Assembly: GCA_033816765.1 (NCBI GenBank)
Contig: CM066299.1
Coordinates: 682,001 to 746,000, forward strand
DNA length: 64,000 nucleotides
Direction of reading: 5' to 3'
DNA from: Nothopassalora personata
Lineage: Eukaryota; Ascomycota; Dothideomycetes; Mycosphaerellales; Mycosphaerellaceae
Under the pieces are notes generated by a model. The model saw only the letters and a list, made by a program, of their open reading frames with translations. It made no database searches and was not told where the DNA came from. The position numbers and the translations under genes were made by a program. Shown piece by piece: positions 44,028-55,431 of this stretch. Within the stretch, counting starts at the first letter, position 1; each line of letters begins with the position of its first letter.

Positions 44028-44363
44028 CCTACCTCTAAGTACGCGAGCCGGTTGCGTGTATAATGCGATCCTAGTAATAGTCGATCGCTACTTAAAAATG
44101 AGCTTATATATCCCGACGACGAAGACTTGCATAGCCGTAGAGCTTACGAGGCTCCTACGAGACGAAGTCGTGCGACACTATAGTGTCCCGTTAGGCATAG
44201 TAAGCGACCGAGGTCCGGTCTTTACTAGTTAGTTTTAGAGTGACTTCTGCTTCGAGGCGCGTATAAAGCGTAAGCTATCTACGGCCTTTTACCCTTAGAC
44301 TAACGGCTAAACTAAGAGGGTAAACTAAACCCTCGAACAATACCTTTGTTATTACTATAGTAA

Positions 44364-44555
44364 TGTCACAAGCAGGTGCAAGCACGTGGTCGGATAAGGT
44401 ACAAGTCGAATAGACGGTCTATCTAAGAGAGGCGCGGAGGGCGCGAGGTAGATATACACGCGCCAAGCCCTCGGGCCGGCTTAGTCAGCGGCGCGCGCGG
44501 GATCCACGCACGTGCGCGCGGGTCCAAGTGAATGATGGGCGCCGGTACGGTAACA
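44364..44555 (-). repeat. solo LTR, 192 bp, family S, inverted copy
   Basis: Reverse complement of the LTR at 38364-38555 with few differences; target duplication AGTAA (44359-44363, 44556-44560). Confidence 0.85.
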
Positions 44556-45402
44556 AGTAACAATTAAACTAAGTAGGCTAAGTAGCTTACAGTTACTAAA
44601 TTCATAGCTAACAATAGTATCCACCTAACACTACGGATAAGTCCGTTCGAGATAGCGTACGGTTAGCGACCTAAGATTGCCCCTACACTAACTGGATCTC
44701 GAGACGAGACCTAGGGGGGGGAAGTACTAGTAGCGGTAATAGCTACGAGTCGCATGCGAAAACTACGCGCTACACTCGAGGAGCGATGGAAGGCTGTAGT
44801 AGAAAGCTAGGCTCGCTACTATAACAAGACCTACTAAGCTAAGACCTACCGCGTAGGTAACTTAGTCCTATTATTAACGAAGAACCTTAAGTTAGTAGTG
44901 CTAAAGAAGAAGATAGGTCCGAAGTTTATCGGCCTATACCGTATTACGGACGCTATCGGTTCGTAGGCGTACCGCCTAGCGCTACTAGCCGACTTAAGGC
45001 TCTATAACGTCTTCTATGTCTCTCTCCTCGAGCCGTATATCGGTAGCAATAAGGATGGACCCGTACCCCCTCTAGCTAATGAGGACGGAGAGTATAAGGT
45101 AGAGGTAGTACTAGATAGGCGTAAGCGCAAGGGTAAGCTACAGTATCTAGTCTAGTAGAAGGACTAGCTAGAGGAGTATAATAGCTAGGAACCGGCGGAG
45201 AGCCTCGCGAATGCGGATCGTATAGTAGCCGACTATAAGGCGTTAAGGAGAAGTAAATGAGACTAGCATAGGAGCACTAGAGCATAAACAAAACTTTTCT
45301 TAACTATAAATAGAACAAAAGCTAAAGAGTAGCGCGCCTACTAGGGGCTACGTAGAGTAGTAGTAGGCGAGGAGCCCGCGAGTAGCGTGTAAGGCGAGCG
45401 CC

Positions 45403-46337
45403 TCAGTTGTCGTCGCGTAGTAACTTAGGTAGGAATGCCTAGTCGGCGGCGGTAGTGTCGATGTTCTACGCCTATAGGAACTAGGACTACGGTTAGTAGG
45501 GTACACGCATACGAGGAACATGCGACTTACGGCGCGGCCGAGTTCGAATAGCCCATTAAGGGCGCGGTTCTGCTCCTACTAGAGCGCGAGGGCTACGGCG
45601 GCGGGGGCGGCGGTAGTAGTAGCGGCGGCGGAGGTACGTATACGGGTTTCCCCGGCACGCTTATGCTTATAGGCGTTAAACTGCCTAATAGCCTATAGAA
45701 ATGGTTAGCCGAAGTATAGGAGACGTACTAGAGCCTCCCCCCGCGAGTAGTAGTCGACTCGTAGGAGCGAAGTAGCGACTTACCTCCGTAATGTCGTTAC
45801 CTAGCTAGGCACATAGGCGGATCTACTCTACTAGCTCCTACTACTAGAGGTCTATAGGCGCCTAGCCTATTATTACCGTAAGGAAGTCGCGCTAGGAGCG
45901 CGCGGCGCGTAGGCGGCTTACTAGCGAGGCGATAGCGTAGCTAGTGTTAGGTACGCACTTATGTCTATTGCGCCTATAGCGGCCGCACTTCCTTAGGAGC
46001 TCGCCGGTAGTAACACTATTACAGTCATCGGCTTCGTCTAGTAAGTGGTTAGTATACGAATCGTAGGCGGCGCGCGTAGAGACTTACCCTTAACGAAGTA
46101 TAGGAGGTACCGTATATACATATTAATCCTCTACGAGAGCTTAGTAGCGGGCGAGGGCGTTAGTAGCTACGAGGGAGATGCTAGTCGCTTACGACCACTA
46201 GGCGTTCTAGGTGCGTCGCGCACTAGAGCCGCCTAGCGGCGCTCGTCTTCTAAGGCGCTAGTAGTGCTGTCGCTACTAATACTGCTAGAGGAGGCGGAGC
46301 GGCTAGAGAACGGAGGCGAGGAGGGGACGTTAGACAT
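45403..46337 (-). pseudogene. RIP-mutated copy of the antisense gene
   Basis: Collinear with 36188-37125: the ATG (46337), the stop (45403) and the GTAAGT donors (seen as ACTTAC on the plus strand near 45780 and 46084) are still recognisable, while many codons are changed. Shows that the antisense gene was already part of the element before the two copies separated. Confidence 0.75.
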
Positions 46338-46638
46338 GATAATAATGATGCTAGCGAGGCGCTTACGGTACGGGTGCGGTACGGGTACGTAGTAGTAGTG
46401 TAACGAAGGTAGTACGCTAGGGAACGTGCTAGGAGAATAGGGCTAGGTTAGGCTAGAGTTTTATGCCCCTAACTAGCTACGTCGGTATAGTAACTAAGCC
46501 TTACTTACCTACACCTACATAACGACACGTACGTAACCCGCATGTAGGCCGCATAGCAACTATAGTTCTAGAAGTACGTAAGAACCTCTACGTAGTAACT
46601 AGCGAGCTAAGGACAGCTCGTACGGGAGGGGAGGCAAT

Positions 46639-46834
46639 TGTAAGGGGCAGCCTAGTAGCTAACCCTTACATGTAGCCTTGTATATAACATACGGTCGCGA
46701 CCGGCTGCTAAGCCGCACGTAATACGTATACGTACACCTTACGACGCGCGATGCGTCTTGAACAAAAGGTAAGAATTAGTTTATCTACGACTAGTAGGTC
46801 GTGGGCGTGCTATACATTGCGACATCCCTTAACA
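46639..46834 (+). repeat. 3' LTR of the RIP-mutated Gypsy-1 copy
   Basis: 196 bp, ends TTAACA, followed by the CTAAC duplication. Confidence 0.9.
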
Positions 46835-46839
46835 CTAAC

Positions 46840-47462
46840 ATCTTAGAGTTAAATATTCCTAAGGAGTATCGTAAGTAGTCGCGACTCTTTAAAGAGGAAA
46901 GAGGCAAAACCGCCTTACCTAAGTACCGCCTATAGGATTATAAGATTAACATTTAGCTAGGGAAAGAGCCTCTATAGGGACCCCTATATTAAATGTCTAA
47001 GAAAGAGCTATAGACCCTACGAGAATAGCTAAAGGAGAAACTAGCTAAGGGATAGATAAGAAGATCCACCTTAAGTGTAGGAACTCTATACATGTTCGTT
47101 CTAAAAGCAAACGGGAAGTTACGACTCGTATAAGACTATAGGAAGTTAAACGAGATTACGATTAAGAACCGATACCCGCGACCTAACATCGAAGAAGCAT
47201 AAGATAGATTAACCGGATCGGACTAGTATACGAAGATTAACCTACGAGATGCCTTCTATGCTATACGAATGGTAGAAGGAGAAGAATGGAAAACCGCTTT
47301 TAGAACAAGATATAGACTCTACGAATTCTTAGTTATACTAATGGAATTAACTAACGCACCCGCATCCTGCTAGGACCTTGTTAACGAAATACTTAGAGAC
47401 CTACTCGACGTATGCGTTATCGCCTACATAGACGACATACTAGTCTACACGAAAGGATCCCT
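46840..47462 (+). mobile_element. Gypsy-2, third piece (RT), RIP-mutated
   Basis: Reads RT with stops: L-N-E-I-T-I-K-N-R-Y-P-R-P-N-I, the aromatic F-R-T-R-Y region and Y-I-D-D at 47424-47435. Cut at 47462 by the Copia element; resumes at 55432 with the sequence after the YIDD box. Confidence 0.8.
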
Positions 47463-47668
47463 TATCACGTTATAAGTGGTTAGAAGTTATGAAATGGGCT
47501 TATAAAGGTGTCTCAAAAGTAGATAGTAGATTGCATGTGTCTAAGCTAGAATTGAAGGGGCTGCTTATGAAAAGGCTATAGGTAACTAATTAATGTCACC
47601 TGATTCTTAGCGGCTGCTACCTTAGGTTTGATTAGGCTGCAGCGCCGGTGCACGCTTAGATCGTAATA
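47463..47668 (-). repeat. Copia 3' LTR (element orientation)
   Basis: 206 bp; followed on the inside by CACCCCCTTAG, i.e. a polypurine tract CTAAGGGGGTG on the element strand. Confidence 0.85.
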
Positions 47669-47899
47669 CACCCCCTTAGCTCGTGCGGCTTATAGGTGAA
47701 TAAGCTAATCGCATGTAATCGCGTGCACCCTATCTATCACCTATCACCCCACCCACCTACCTATAACGTAAGGCGTCGTTACTATACGCTTATTAGAGCT
47801 CTATTGTAAGCTGCATAGTAGGGCGCTGAGTTAGCGTTTTAGGTGAGGCTATTGTCCTAACCTCACATCCCTATTTACAATCTCACTAAGTCCCTCATA

Positions 47900-48060
47900 C
47901 TGCAGTTAACCTATATAATAGGTTCTGAGCGATGTGATTCTTGTCCGGTAGGGTGGCTAAGCTGTTCTTATAGCACTAAACGGTAAGGCGTGCTATCTCC
48001 CTGCATTTCAACGGACATATAAGGTTGTGGGTTCGAGTCCTAGGGGTTATTATATCTACT
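47900..48060 (+). other. tRNA-like / Pol III promoter-like sequence
   Basis: GGTTCGAGTCC (48038-48048) is a perfect B box; GTGGCTAAGCTG upstream near 47955 resembles an A box. The whole does not fold as a normal tRNA (acceptor arms do not pair). Could be a SINE head or chance. Confidence 0.25.
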
Positions 48061-48999
48061 GAATTTATTGCTTGGCCTATCGTCCGCTTCAATGTCCGCT
48101 CCATTCTTGATTAAAATCCTAGGTGTTATAGTATGCTGTTGCTTCGGCAATTAGGGTGCCTTACTGCTATCTAATAACTACGCATATGTAACTTCGGTTA
48201 CGGTCTTAGAGAACTCCGCTTCCTACCTTAGGTAGAGATTACCATTTAGCTACGTCCTAGTAGGAACTCTTTTGCCTAATAAAAGGTCTTTATAGCTTAT
48301 GAAGGCCTTATCTTTCTGCTTAGGGCAAGGATCATCCCATCGACGGTGGTGCTGCAGGTGCTACGGGTGGAGATGTTGTCTCTAAGTAAGGTGAGGACGA
48401 TGATGGAGGCATCGATGATGTCATGACGATCGTTATAATATAGTAACGGAGGTGGTGATAGTAATGCTGCCAGCAGCGAGGTTGATGGTGTTTCGGCGCC
48501 TATGATTAGCTACGCCGTTGCTAGTGCGCATGCGCTGCACCGCTGCTGGTGACAGGGGTGTTTCCGGTCCTTTTGCTATGGGCTAATAGGAGTCCGAGAA
48601 ACACCTACTAGTAATGGTGGTGCTAGGGCAGCGCCGGTGAATGGTGGACGCTTGCTCTAGCGGTGGCGGCGCCAGCGGCGCTAGGCGGTAGTGCGGAGCC
48701 GGCAGAGGAGACAGTAGTGCCGAACATACTATACAGCCTCTACCGGTCTATGTTAGTTGAAGAAAGAGGAAGGGTTTGAAACTGAAGAGGTGTTTTTATG
48801 CAGTCCTGCTGCTAGTTCCTTCCTATTTTAGCATAAAAAGGATAAAAGGGAAGTCGCATCTATCCGAATGCGGAAGGAGAGGCATAATAGAAGCAGCGCT
48901 TAGTAGTAGCTAATCACTATGTCGTGTATGCTATGATGCGCCGAGAAGAGGAGTCCTATAGTCAAAGCCTAGTGCTAGTAACTGTCGAGAAGAGCCACT

Positions 49000-51900
49000 A
49001 GTGTAGCAGGCCTACGCATCTTAAGCGTTATTATCACCCCCTAAGGTAATACGGCTAGTGTTAGCATCTGCAGTAGGCGCTAAGGAGCGTAGATCTACGC
49101 CTTCCTTAGCTATATTAAGCAGCTTCACGAAGTGCTTATGCTTTTGTGGTAGTAGCAGCTTAGTAAGCCTATCTATAGGCATGTCGTTAGTGTTAAGATA
49201 CCGAATCTCGATATCTCCTCGTTGGTCTCTCTAGCGGAGCTAATAGTAATAGATGTTAACATAGCGCAGCTTAGTGTTAAGCTTTTGCCCTTACTAGTTA
49301 ACAAGTCGAATGGTCTAGGTGTTATTATAGTACAGGTGTGTGCACTAGTTGAACTCGAGATAGATCTCGGCGAAGATGCGTTCCTACTAGATTAGCTCTA
49401 ATGCCGCTTATGACAGGCTAAGGAGTTCGGCTTCGGTTAAGGACTTAGTGATAGTAATCTGCTTAGAGGCTTTATAATCGACTAGTCCGCCGAACAGCAT
49501 AAAGATCCATCCGCTAGAGCTAGTCCTATCGACGTTTATGCCGTAGGAGGCATCTAATGCGCCGAAGAACTTATAGTTCTTACCGAGATGTTCAGGTTAA
49601 CTATGTAGGCTAGTGATATGCTTACTAGCGCTATATATAAGGCAGAGGTTCTTAGTCTCTAGGAGGTAGCGTAGGCACTGATCCGTAAGCTTTAGATGCG
49701 TATCCGTTAGCTTAGTTAGGTACTGCGAGAGCATTAATAAGGAGAAGGCGATGTCTAGGCGTATGTGTGTTGCTGCGAAGTTTAGAGACCTAATGCGCTA
49801 TTAGTACGTAAGGATCTTTATAGCATCTACAACATAGCCCTTAGGCACTATCTAGTCGAGGTGTTAATCCACTAGCACTATTGTCTTACGTGCGCTAGTG
49901 GATATGCTAAACTTAGCGGCGAGCTTCTTAATGTAGTCCTCTTATAAGAGCCATAGCAGTCTCTTTTGCCGGTCTCGTATTACCTTGATCCCTAAGAACT
50001 AGGTTAGGTCTCCGAGCTCGTGCATCTCGTATACGTTAAGAAGCCGGTGCTTAATGTGTGCAGCATGGGCCTTATTCTTACGATAGTAGAGCATAACCAG
50101 GTCGTCCACGTAGAAGAAGAACATAACCTTGTCGTTATAGTAGATGCATTTAGAGTCTAATGGGGGAACCAGGCCTAGGGAGGCAAGCGTTGTAGTGAGA
50201 CAGTTGTACTAAAGGAGAGGGGATTCCTTGAGTCCGTAGAGGGCCTTAACTAGTTTAAGAGCATGTCCATCGGCAGGGCGATCGATTCTAGGAGGCGGCT
50301 GTAGATACATAGTGTATAGTAGGTCTAAGTTCAAGAAGGCGTTGACAACATTAAACTGTTTAGCTTCTAGGTCGAAGCTCGCGGCCATAGCACAGTAGAG
50401 GCGAAACATGCTTACTAGTAATGTAGCGGCGTATGTATCTAAGTGTGTGCCCTGTAGATCGCCTCTTGCGCATAGCCGGGCCTTGAAGCTCTTTAGCATG
50501 CTATGCTTATCCAACTTGTACTTGTACACCCACTTTAGCGGTAATGGTAGCTGAAGTCCGTCCTCTTGCTAAGCATCATGATCCTTCTCTTACTATGTAG
50601 TCCATTTGAACGTGCCGGTTGAGACTGCTTTAGCAAACTCTTTAGCCATGGCTTCACGCCATTGTTAGGCGAAGCGGTGCTTCATAGCGGCTCGGTAGCT
50701 CAGAGGTTCGGGCGGAAGGTTATCGCGGTGCATCGACGTAATGGTGTTAATAGTGCGTGTAGGGGAGGATCGGCGTGTTCGTACGACATCGTAGTGCTTA
50801 CGTCCTGGGTAACGAGGTCTCGGGCGGATGCCCGCCATCTGGCTGATAACAACGTTAGCGACTATGATATTGTACAGAGCATAGTGGAAGTAGGCAGTTC
50901 GGAGCCTCTTCCTAGTGTCGGTGAGGGTGTAGTTGGAATTAGGGGAAAACTCATCCATTTAACTAAGTTCTTCGAAGGGGATTGCTAAAGGAGGAGCGGC
51001 AGCGACGTCTAGAGTCGTCGAAGCATCTATGTTCGAAGCATCTGTGTCTGCTATAATCTCCTCACGGTCTTCCTCTATGAGTGCATCCATCAATTGCTGC
51101 TCAAAGTCGTTAATGTACTGTTGAGATGCGTTACTATTGACCGCGTTGTTTTGATAGCTGTTGTTGTGGTCGGAGTTCTCTATGCTCTCATTAGTCGATA
51201 GTTCGACCCCGGATTTGACCTGGTCTCGTGAAAGTGCAGGGGTTGCAGCGTTATTTGATGACGGCTAATCAAGTGGCTAGAAACTGCTGTCACCTTCAGG
51301 TTGGTTGAATGTTGCTAAGGAGCGGTGCTCTGGCTAGTGTAGTTCTTGCCTAAGGAGGAGTTGATGGGCGTTTTGATAGTATTGACGAGGGTTTTAATAG
51401 AGCGGCTGCTGTTAGGCCTGTTCTTCTACCCCCTCGGCCTGTGCTGTGTCGTGCTTATGGTGAGCCACATACAGGTCGTAGTACTGTTTAGGCTCTTTAG
51501 CCGGTTCTGCCGTCGCGATGTTCTTAACAGGGGTTAAGTAACTAGCAGTGAGAATTGATGGGTCGTAGAACGTGGTCTTATTAAAGAGGACGTCCTTTAC
51601 CCGTATGACCCTATCTTTCGATAGGTCCCACACCCGGTAGATGTTAGTGGAGTCATAGCCTACAAGGTATCCGATAAGTGCTCGTTCTTTAAGCTTCTCA
51701 GTCTTACCTAGTTAAGTAGTGCTATGAATGTACACGTAGGCTAGGCAGCCGTACACCACCATGTGGCCTACATTTGGTACCCTGCCTGTTACCAATTCGA
51801 AGGGAGTCTTCTAGCCTTTTGATTAGATTAGTGACCGCTAGAGAATGTAGACGGTAGCTACTGTGCATTCATTCTAGAGCTTCTTAGGTAGGCGAGCATA

Positions 51901-52470
51901 AATGCGGATTATGCGAGACATCGTGATAATGACGCCGCCCGCTCGTTCTACTAGGTCCTAGTTAGACGCGTAGTTAGCAGTGTTGTGCTACTTAATTTGA
52001 TTGTTGTTAATGGTTGAGCGGAAGGCTATACTAATGGCTGCTTCATTATCGCTATAGAAGCAAACAAACCTGCGCCTAATGAAATTGATAAAGCTAAGTA
52101 GGCTGTTAAAGCAAGCCAATACTAATAGTTGGTCCCTATTCTTAATAGTGAATTGAAAGTGCCCGTAGGTATCTAAATCGTAGAAATGAACTAGGTAACG
52201 ATTACTATTGTATGCTGGTATGAACTTAGCTAAATCTATAGCCACGTGCCTATAGGGAGTTATTACCCTAATTCGCTTAGTCCTGTTAAACACTTTATGT
52301 GCCTTAGCTAGGCTACATGCTCTACAATGTGCAGTGAGGGGTGCTTTAGGTGCATTAGGGTTGATAACTACCCCCTTAACTCTAAACGGAAGCTAGTTGA
52401 TGCGTTCAGCGCTAATATGGCCGAAGATTTAGTGCTACTAGCGGCCTAAGAGCTTACGGTGTTTAATGGG
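49000..52470 (-). pseudogene. Copia integrase, RT and RNase H, RIP-mutated
   Basis: Minus-strand reading with TAG/TAA stops. Open islands at 52293-51988 (integrase core), 51633-51412 (the S-K-D-R-V-I-R-V-K-D-V-L-F-N motif after the integrase), 50958-50665 (linker) and 50529-50209 (RT). The lower part to 49000 is the RNase H region. No functional product. Confidence 0.75.
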
Positions 52471-52492
52471 GGTCCTGCTGGACGTTACTACA

Positions 52493-53253
52493 TGATTGAT
52501 TATTCCATTAACGTGCTATTTGAGTCAAAGACTATGCAACACGGGTCTCGAGAACGAGACCAAAATTTGAGAGAAGGAGAAAAGCCCCGTCGTACCCCGG
52601 ACGTAAAAACTCCTTAAAAGATGCGAGCAACGCTCGCTATTCGAACCGTAAATCGAATATATTGCGGCGTAGTACGCGCGTACCCGGTAGTCGTGTCTTG
52701 TCGAGAATTGCGGTTTGTCGCCTTGCCCCGGGCGAGACAAGTTTTGCGCCCGTGTCTCGTTCTTGTTTTAAAAAGCCAAGCCGGCCGTACCCGTACGCAC
52801 CGAGCAAAATCCCAAGAAACACCCGTTGCCTCTGTTTCAATCCAGTCGCGTTCTCCGGTCTCGAGTGTAGCTCCTCGGTCGCAGTGGCCTCGCTGTCGTC
52901 CCCCCCTCGGCCTCTCTTGGTTCCAGCCGTGCAGTATACGTGGTTTGCGCCCCTAAACGCCTCTCTTGGTTCCAGCCGGCAGTTTACGTGGTTTGCCGGG
53001 ACGACAGGTAGACAGCGCCTTCGTTGTTCGAGCGACGTGTACGCTATGTACGTCGCTTTCCCTTCTCGCAGTTCCGGAGTTCTTGTTTGTAGATTTTGAG
53101 CGTATCTCGTTCGTTCGGTTCGTCCGACCTGTCTTTTCTTGTTTCGAGTCGAGTAGGCTTGTATTTTTCGAGAGAGAGAGTCTTAGTTTCTCTTCGTCGT
53201 AACGAAGATACTTACGTCGTCCGCCGCGTGAAGGCGCTCTCTATAGGACGACT
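52493..53253. mobile_element. 761-bp unidentified insertion inside Copia
   Basis: Bounded by the 12-bp direct repeat GACGTTACTACA (52481-52492 and 53254-53265). Leaving out the insertion and one repeat gives a continuous Copia frame across the join. Composition differs sharply from the Copia sequence around it: CG-rich with normal CA/TG content. Contains an imperfect tandem duplication of about 45 bp (CGCCTCTCTTGGTTCCAGCC.., near 52910-53000) and the palindrome GTCTCGAGAACGAGAC. No recognised protein. The minus-strand end (..AATCAATCA) may be a short tail, so a non-LTR element is possible. Confidence 0.7.
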
Positions 53254-53299
53254 GACGTTACTACACCTTTGGTGCCCCCTATGCTGTTTATTACTGCTA

Positions 53300-55200
53300 T
53301 AACGGTACGGTCGCCGTTAGAGTCCTAAATAGGCGGTGTTTGGATAGTATTACACTTGCCAATTATGCTAATGAAGTGCGCTGTGCGCTGCTTCTTAGTA
53401 ATCTTTAGTAGGATGCTCCTATCATTGCTCGATGGCCATTTATAGACCATCTCTAACTAAGGCGGTGTAACCACCTTAAAGAATAGGATTGTGCTAGTAG
53501 GGCGGTGCAGGTCCATCAATTTCTTGTCATTGTGATAGACTAAATTGGTGCGTCCGTGCTACCAAAGTCTAGCCGTCTCTATACGTAAGTAGGAGATAAC
53601 GTTCACATAAAAGCCTAGGCAATAGGCTACATCTAATAGGGTGAATAGTATCCCCTCTATCTTTATGCGAACCTTGCCTAATGCGGCAATAGGGAATGTC
53701 GTGGTTCCGGCTTAGATTAATAAGGTGGTTAGGCGCTCTACAATGAATTCTACGCCCTGCTAGTTATAGTGATTAATGACATAGGTGTCCGAGCAGTTGT
53801 CGTATACCTAGCAATCCCTAAAGTTGAAGCTTAATTGGCTTATCGAGCTCGAAAGGACAGTAAGACTAGTGAAGCCGTGCGGTGCGGCCTTGCCCTTAGC
53901 AATTGCCTTATCTCGTTCCTTATCCGTACGCCTATTGCGGTTTAATACGCCTAGTAAGCGTTTACTATTATCGCCTAAGTAGTAATTAATAAAGTGCTTC
54001 TAGCACTTCTTCTACTGCTTAGAGCGCTAATCCTTTAATAGACGCTTCTTAGGGTTGACTATATCGCATAAATAGAGGTTCTTGTAACAACTCTCCTTAG
54101 GCTCGCCGGTAATGTTCTAGTAGCCGCTTAGCCTATCGTTGTTGTTACTGTTCTTTCCTTTGTTTACACCGTTGCTACGGTCACGACTCTTATCGCCGCG
54201 GCTGCGACGACGGTCGTTGTTGTTGTTCCTACCGACTGTACCTACTATAGACGCTAGTGGTGGAGGCTCGTCCTCTACTAAGGGTTCGCCTATAAAGGTT
54301 GCGAAGACTAATCGACCGTTCGTAGTAACTAGGGTGGTGTCGCGTATCTATTCGAGGTATCGCTCGGTAAGCTTACTAAGCGAGAGCTTATTGCGCTTCT
54401 ACTCGTTGTATAGTAATGCTCTATAGGTAGGAGTTTTCTACTATATCGCAAGTAGGAAGTGTCGTAGTAGGTCTCCGTACTCGGCATAGTTGCAATCTAG
54501 CATCTTAGTCTATAGCACTAGCTAGTCTAAACACTAGTCGTCGACCCTTCGGGCCTAGCTCTTCTAAAGCCTATTTAGCTCTAGTGTGAGCTGTTGCTTA
54601 CGTAACATGTCGTTTAGTCCGTACTAATCCTTTAGAGCCTAGACCTTGCCTCTAAGGGTGCGTTTACTATGCATTAGCTCCTAGCCTAGCTCTATAGTAG
54701 TCCTAATTAGGTAAGTGACTAATTTAGACCTTGCGGACGTAAAGATGTTATACATCCGCTGCCTACGGTCGGCGTCTAACTGGCGGAGCTTAATAAGCTC
54801 CTTGTCTTTAGCCGTAGCGTCTTTAGTAGTATATGCTAATTAGATTTGCTCGAACGTTAAGTATACCGGCTCTATTAGCTCGGTAGTAGTGTCGTTCGGA
54901 TCCACATACTTCTAGATGTTTAGAGACTTAGCGTAGAGCTCTAACTGACGGTTAAACTTGTCCCATTAGTTATAACTCTTAAGAACGATAGTAGCGTGCG
55001 GCAAAGCACCGGTACTACCGGGTGTCTCGGTAGTCGCTATAACGGTATTAATAGGCCTAATGAAAGTTCCTATAGGTCTACTAGGGTCACTGCACTGCTG
55101 TGCAATGGTTGTTAATAGGATAATGATGGATCCCACTGGTTTTTAATAACGATGCAAAATCTGCTCTAGGGCTTCGTTTTTGTGTAGCGAACGTTAGTAA
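53300..55200 (-). pseudogene. Copia gag and protease region, RIP-mutated
   Basis: Minus-strand reading with stops; the protease/GAG-pre-integrase part is clearest (L-G-K-V-R-I-K-I-E-G; L-L-D-V-A-Y-C-L-G-F-Y-V-N-V-I-S), gag is too degraded to delimit. Confidence 0.6.
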
Positions 55201-55220
55201 GCGCCTGTCGGGCTCATAAC
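55201..55220 (-). promoter_or_regulatory. Copia primer-binding site, half initiator tRNA-Met
   Basis: Directly inside the element's 5' LTR, the plus strand reads GCGCCTGTCGGGCTCATAAC. This resembles the anticodon-arm part of an initiator tRNA-Met ending at the anticodon loop (..GGGCUCAUAAC), so the element strand is complementary to a tRNA-Met half-molecule, as described for Drosophila copia. Confidence 0.6.
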
Positions 55221-55426
55221 TATTACGTTACAAGTGGTTAGAAGTCATGAAATAGGCTCATAAAGGTGTCTCAAAAGTAGATGGTAGATTGCATGTGTCT
55301 AAGCTAGAATTGAAGGGGCTGCTTATGAAAAGGCTGCAGGTGACTAATCAATGTCACCTGATTCTTAGCGGCTGCTGCCTTAGGGTTGATTGGGCTGCAG
55401 CGCCGGTGTACGCTTGGATCGTGATA
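55221..55426 (-). repeat. Copia 5' LTR (element orientation)
   Basis: 206 bp, TATTACG..CGTGATA, followed by the TCCCT duplication. Differs from the other LTR mainly by C/T and G/A. Confidence 0.85.
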
Positions 55427-55431
55427 TCCCT

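Larger units (their letters stand above)
39740..45257 (+). pseudogene. RIP-destroyed gag-pol of the second Gypsy-1 copy
   Basis: Collinear with gag and pol at 31066-36053. Examples: the gag start ATG is ATA, the zinc-knuckle region has stops, and the RT and RNase H regions contain many TAG codons from CAG or TGG. Interrupted by two solo LTRs. Not functional. Confidence 0.9.
39524..46834 (+). mobile_element. Gypsy-1, second copy, RIP-mutated
   Basis: Aligns end to end with the intact copy; LTRs of 196 bp; target duplication CTAAC (39519-39523, 46835-46839). Differences are nearly all C to T in CA and G to A in TG contexts, for example CAGTGG to TAGTGG or TGA to TAA, while CG dinucleotides are mostly kept. 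Gag, pol and the antisense gene are all destroyed by stops. Two solo LTRs (43594-44027, 44364-44555) inserted into its integrase region. It has two rather than three of the 99-bp units. Confidence 0.95.
47463..55426 (-). mobile_element. Ty1/Copia element, RIP-mutated, about 8 kb
   Basis: Inserted in the RT of Gypsy-2 with target duplication TCCCT (47458-47462, 55427-55431). LTRs of 206 bp with inverted tips (TATCACG/CGTGATA). On the minus strand, from right to left: primer site, gag region, protease (Y-D-N-C-S-D-T-Y-V-I-N-H, from an original D-x-G/S type site), GAG-pre-integrase, integrase (Y-L-V-H-F-Y-D), RT (F-N-V-V-N-A-F-L-N; K-A-L-Y-G-L-K-E-S) and RNase H. Stops throughout. Contains a 761-bp foreign insertion at 52493-53253. 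Confidence 0.9.

Noticed and set aside
47955..48048. Functional tRNA gene in Copia
   Set aside because: Good B box, but the acceptor stem does not pair and the anticodon arm cannot be drawn; kept only as a weak tRNA-like note.
50662..50988. 108-codon plus frame in Copia
   Set aside because: Antisense shadow of the Copia linker before RT, which reads correctly on the minus strand.
52621..53302. Overlapping plus-strand frames of 68-145 codons inside the 761-bp insertion
   Set aside because: Arg/Ser-rich and mutually overlapping, as expected from CG-rich non-coding DNA; no recognised domain.
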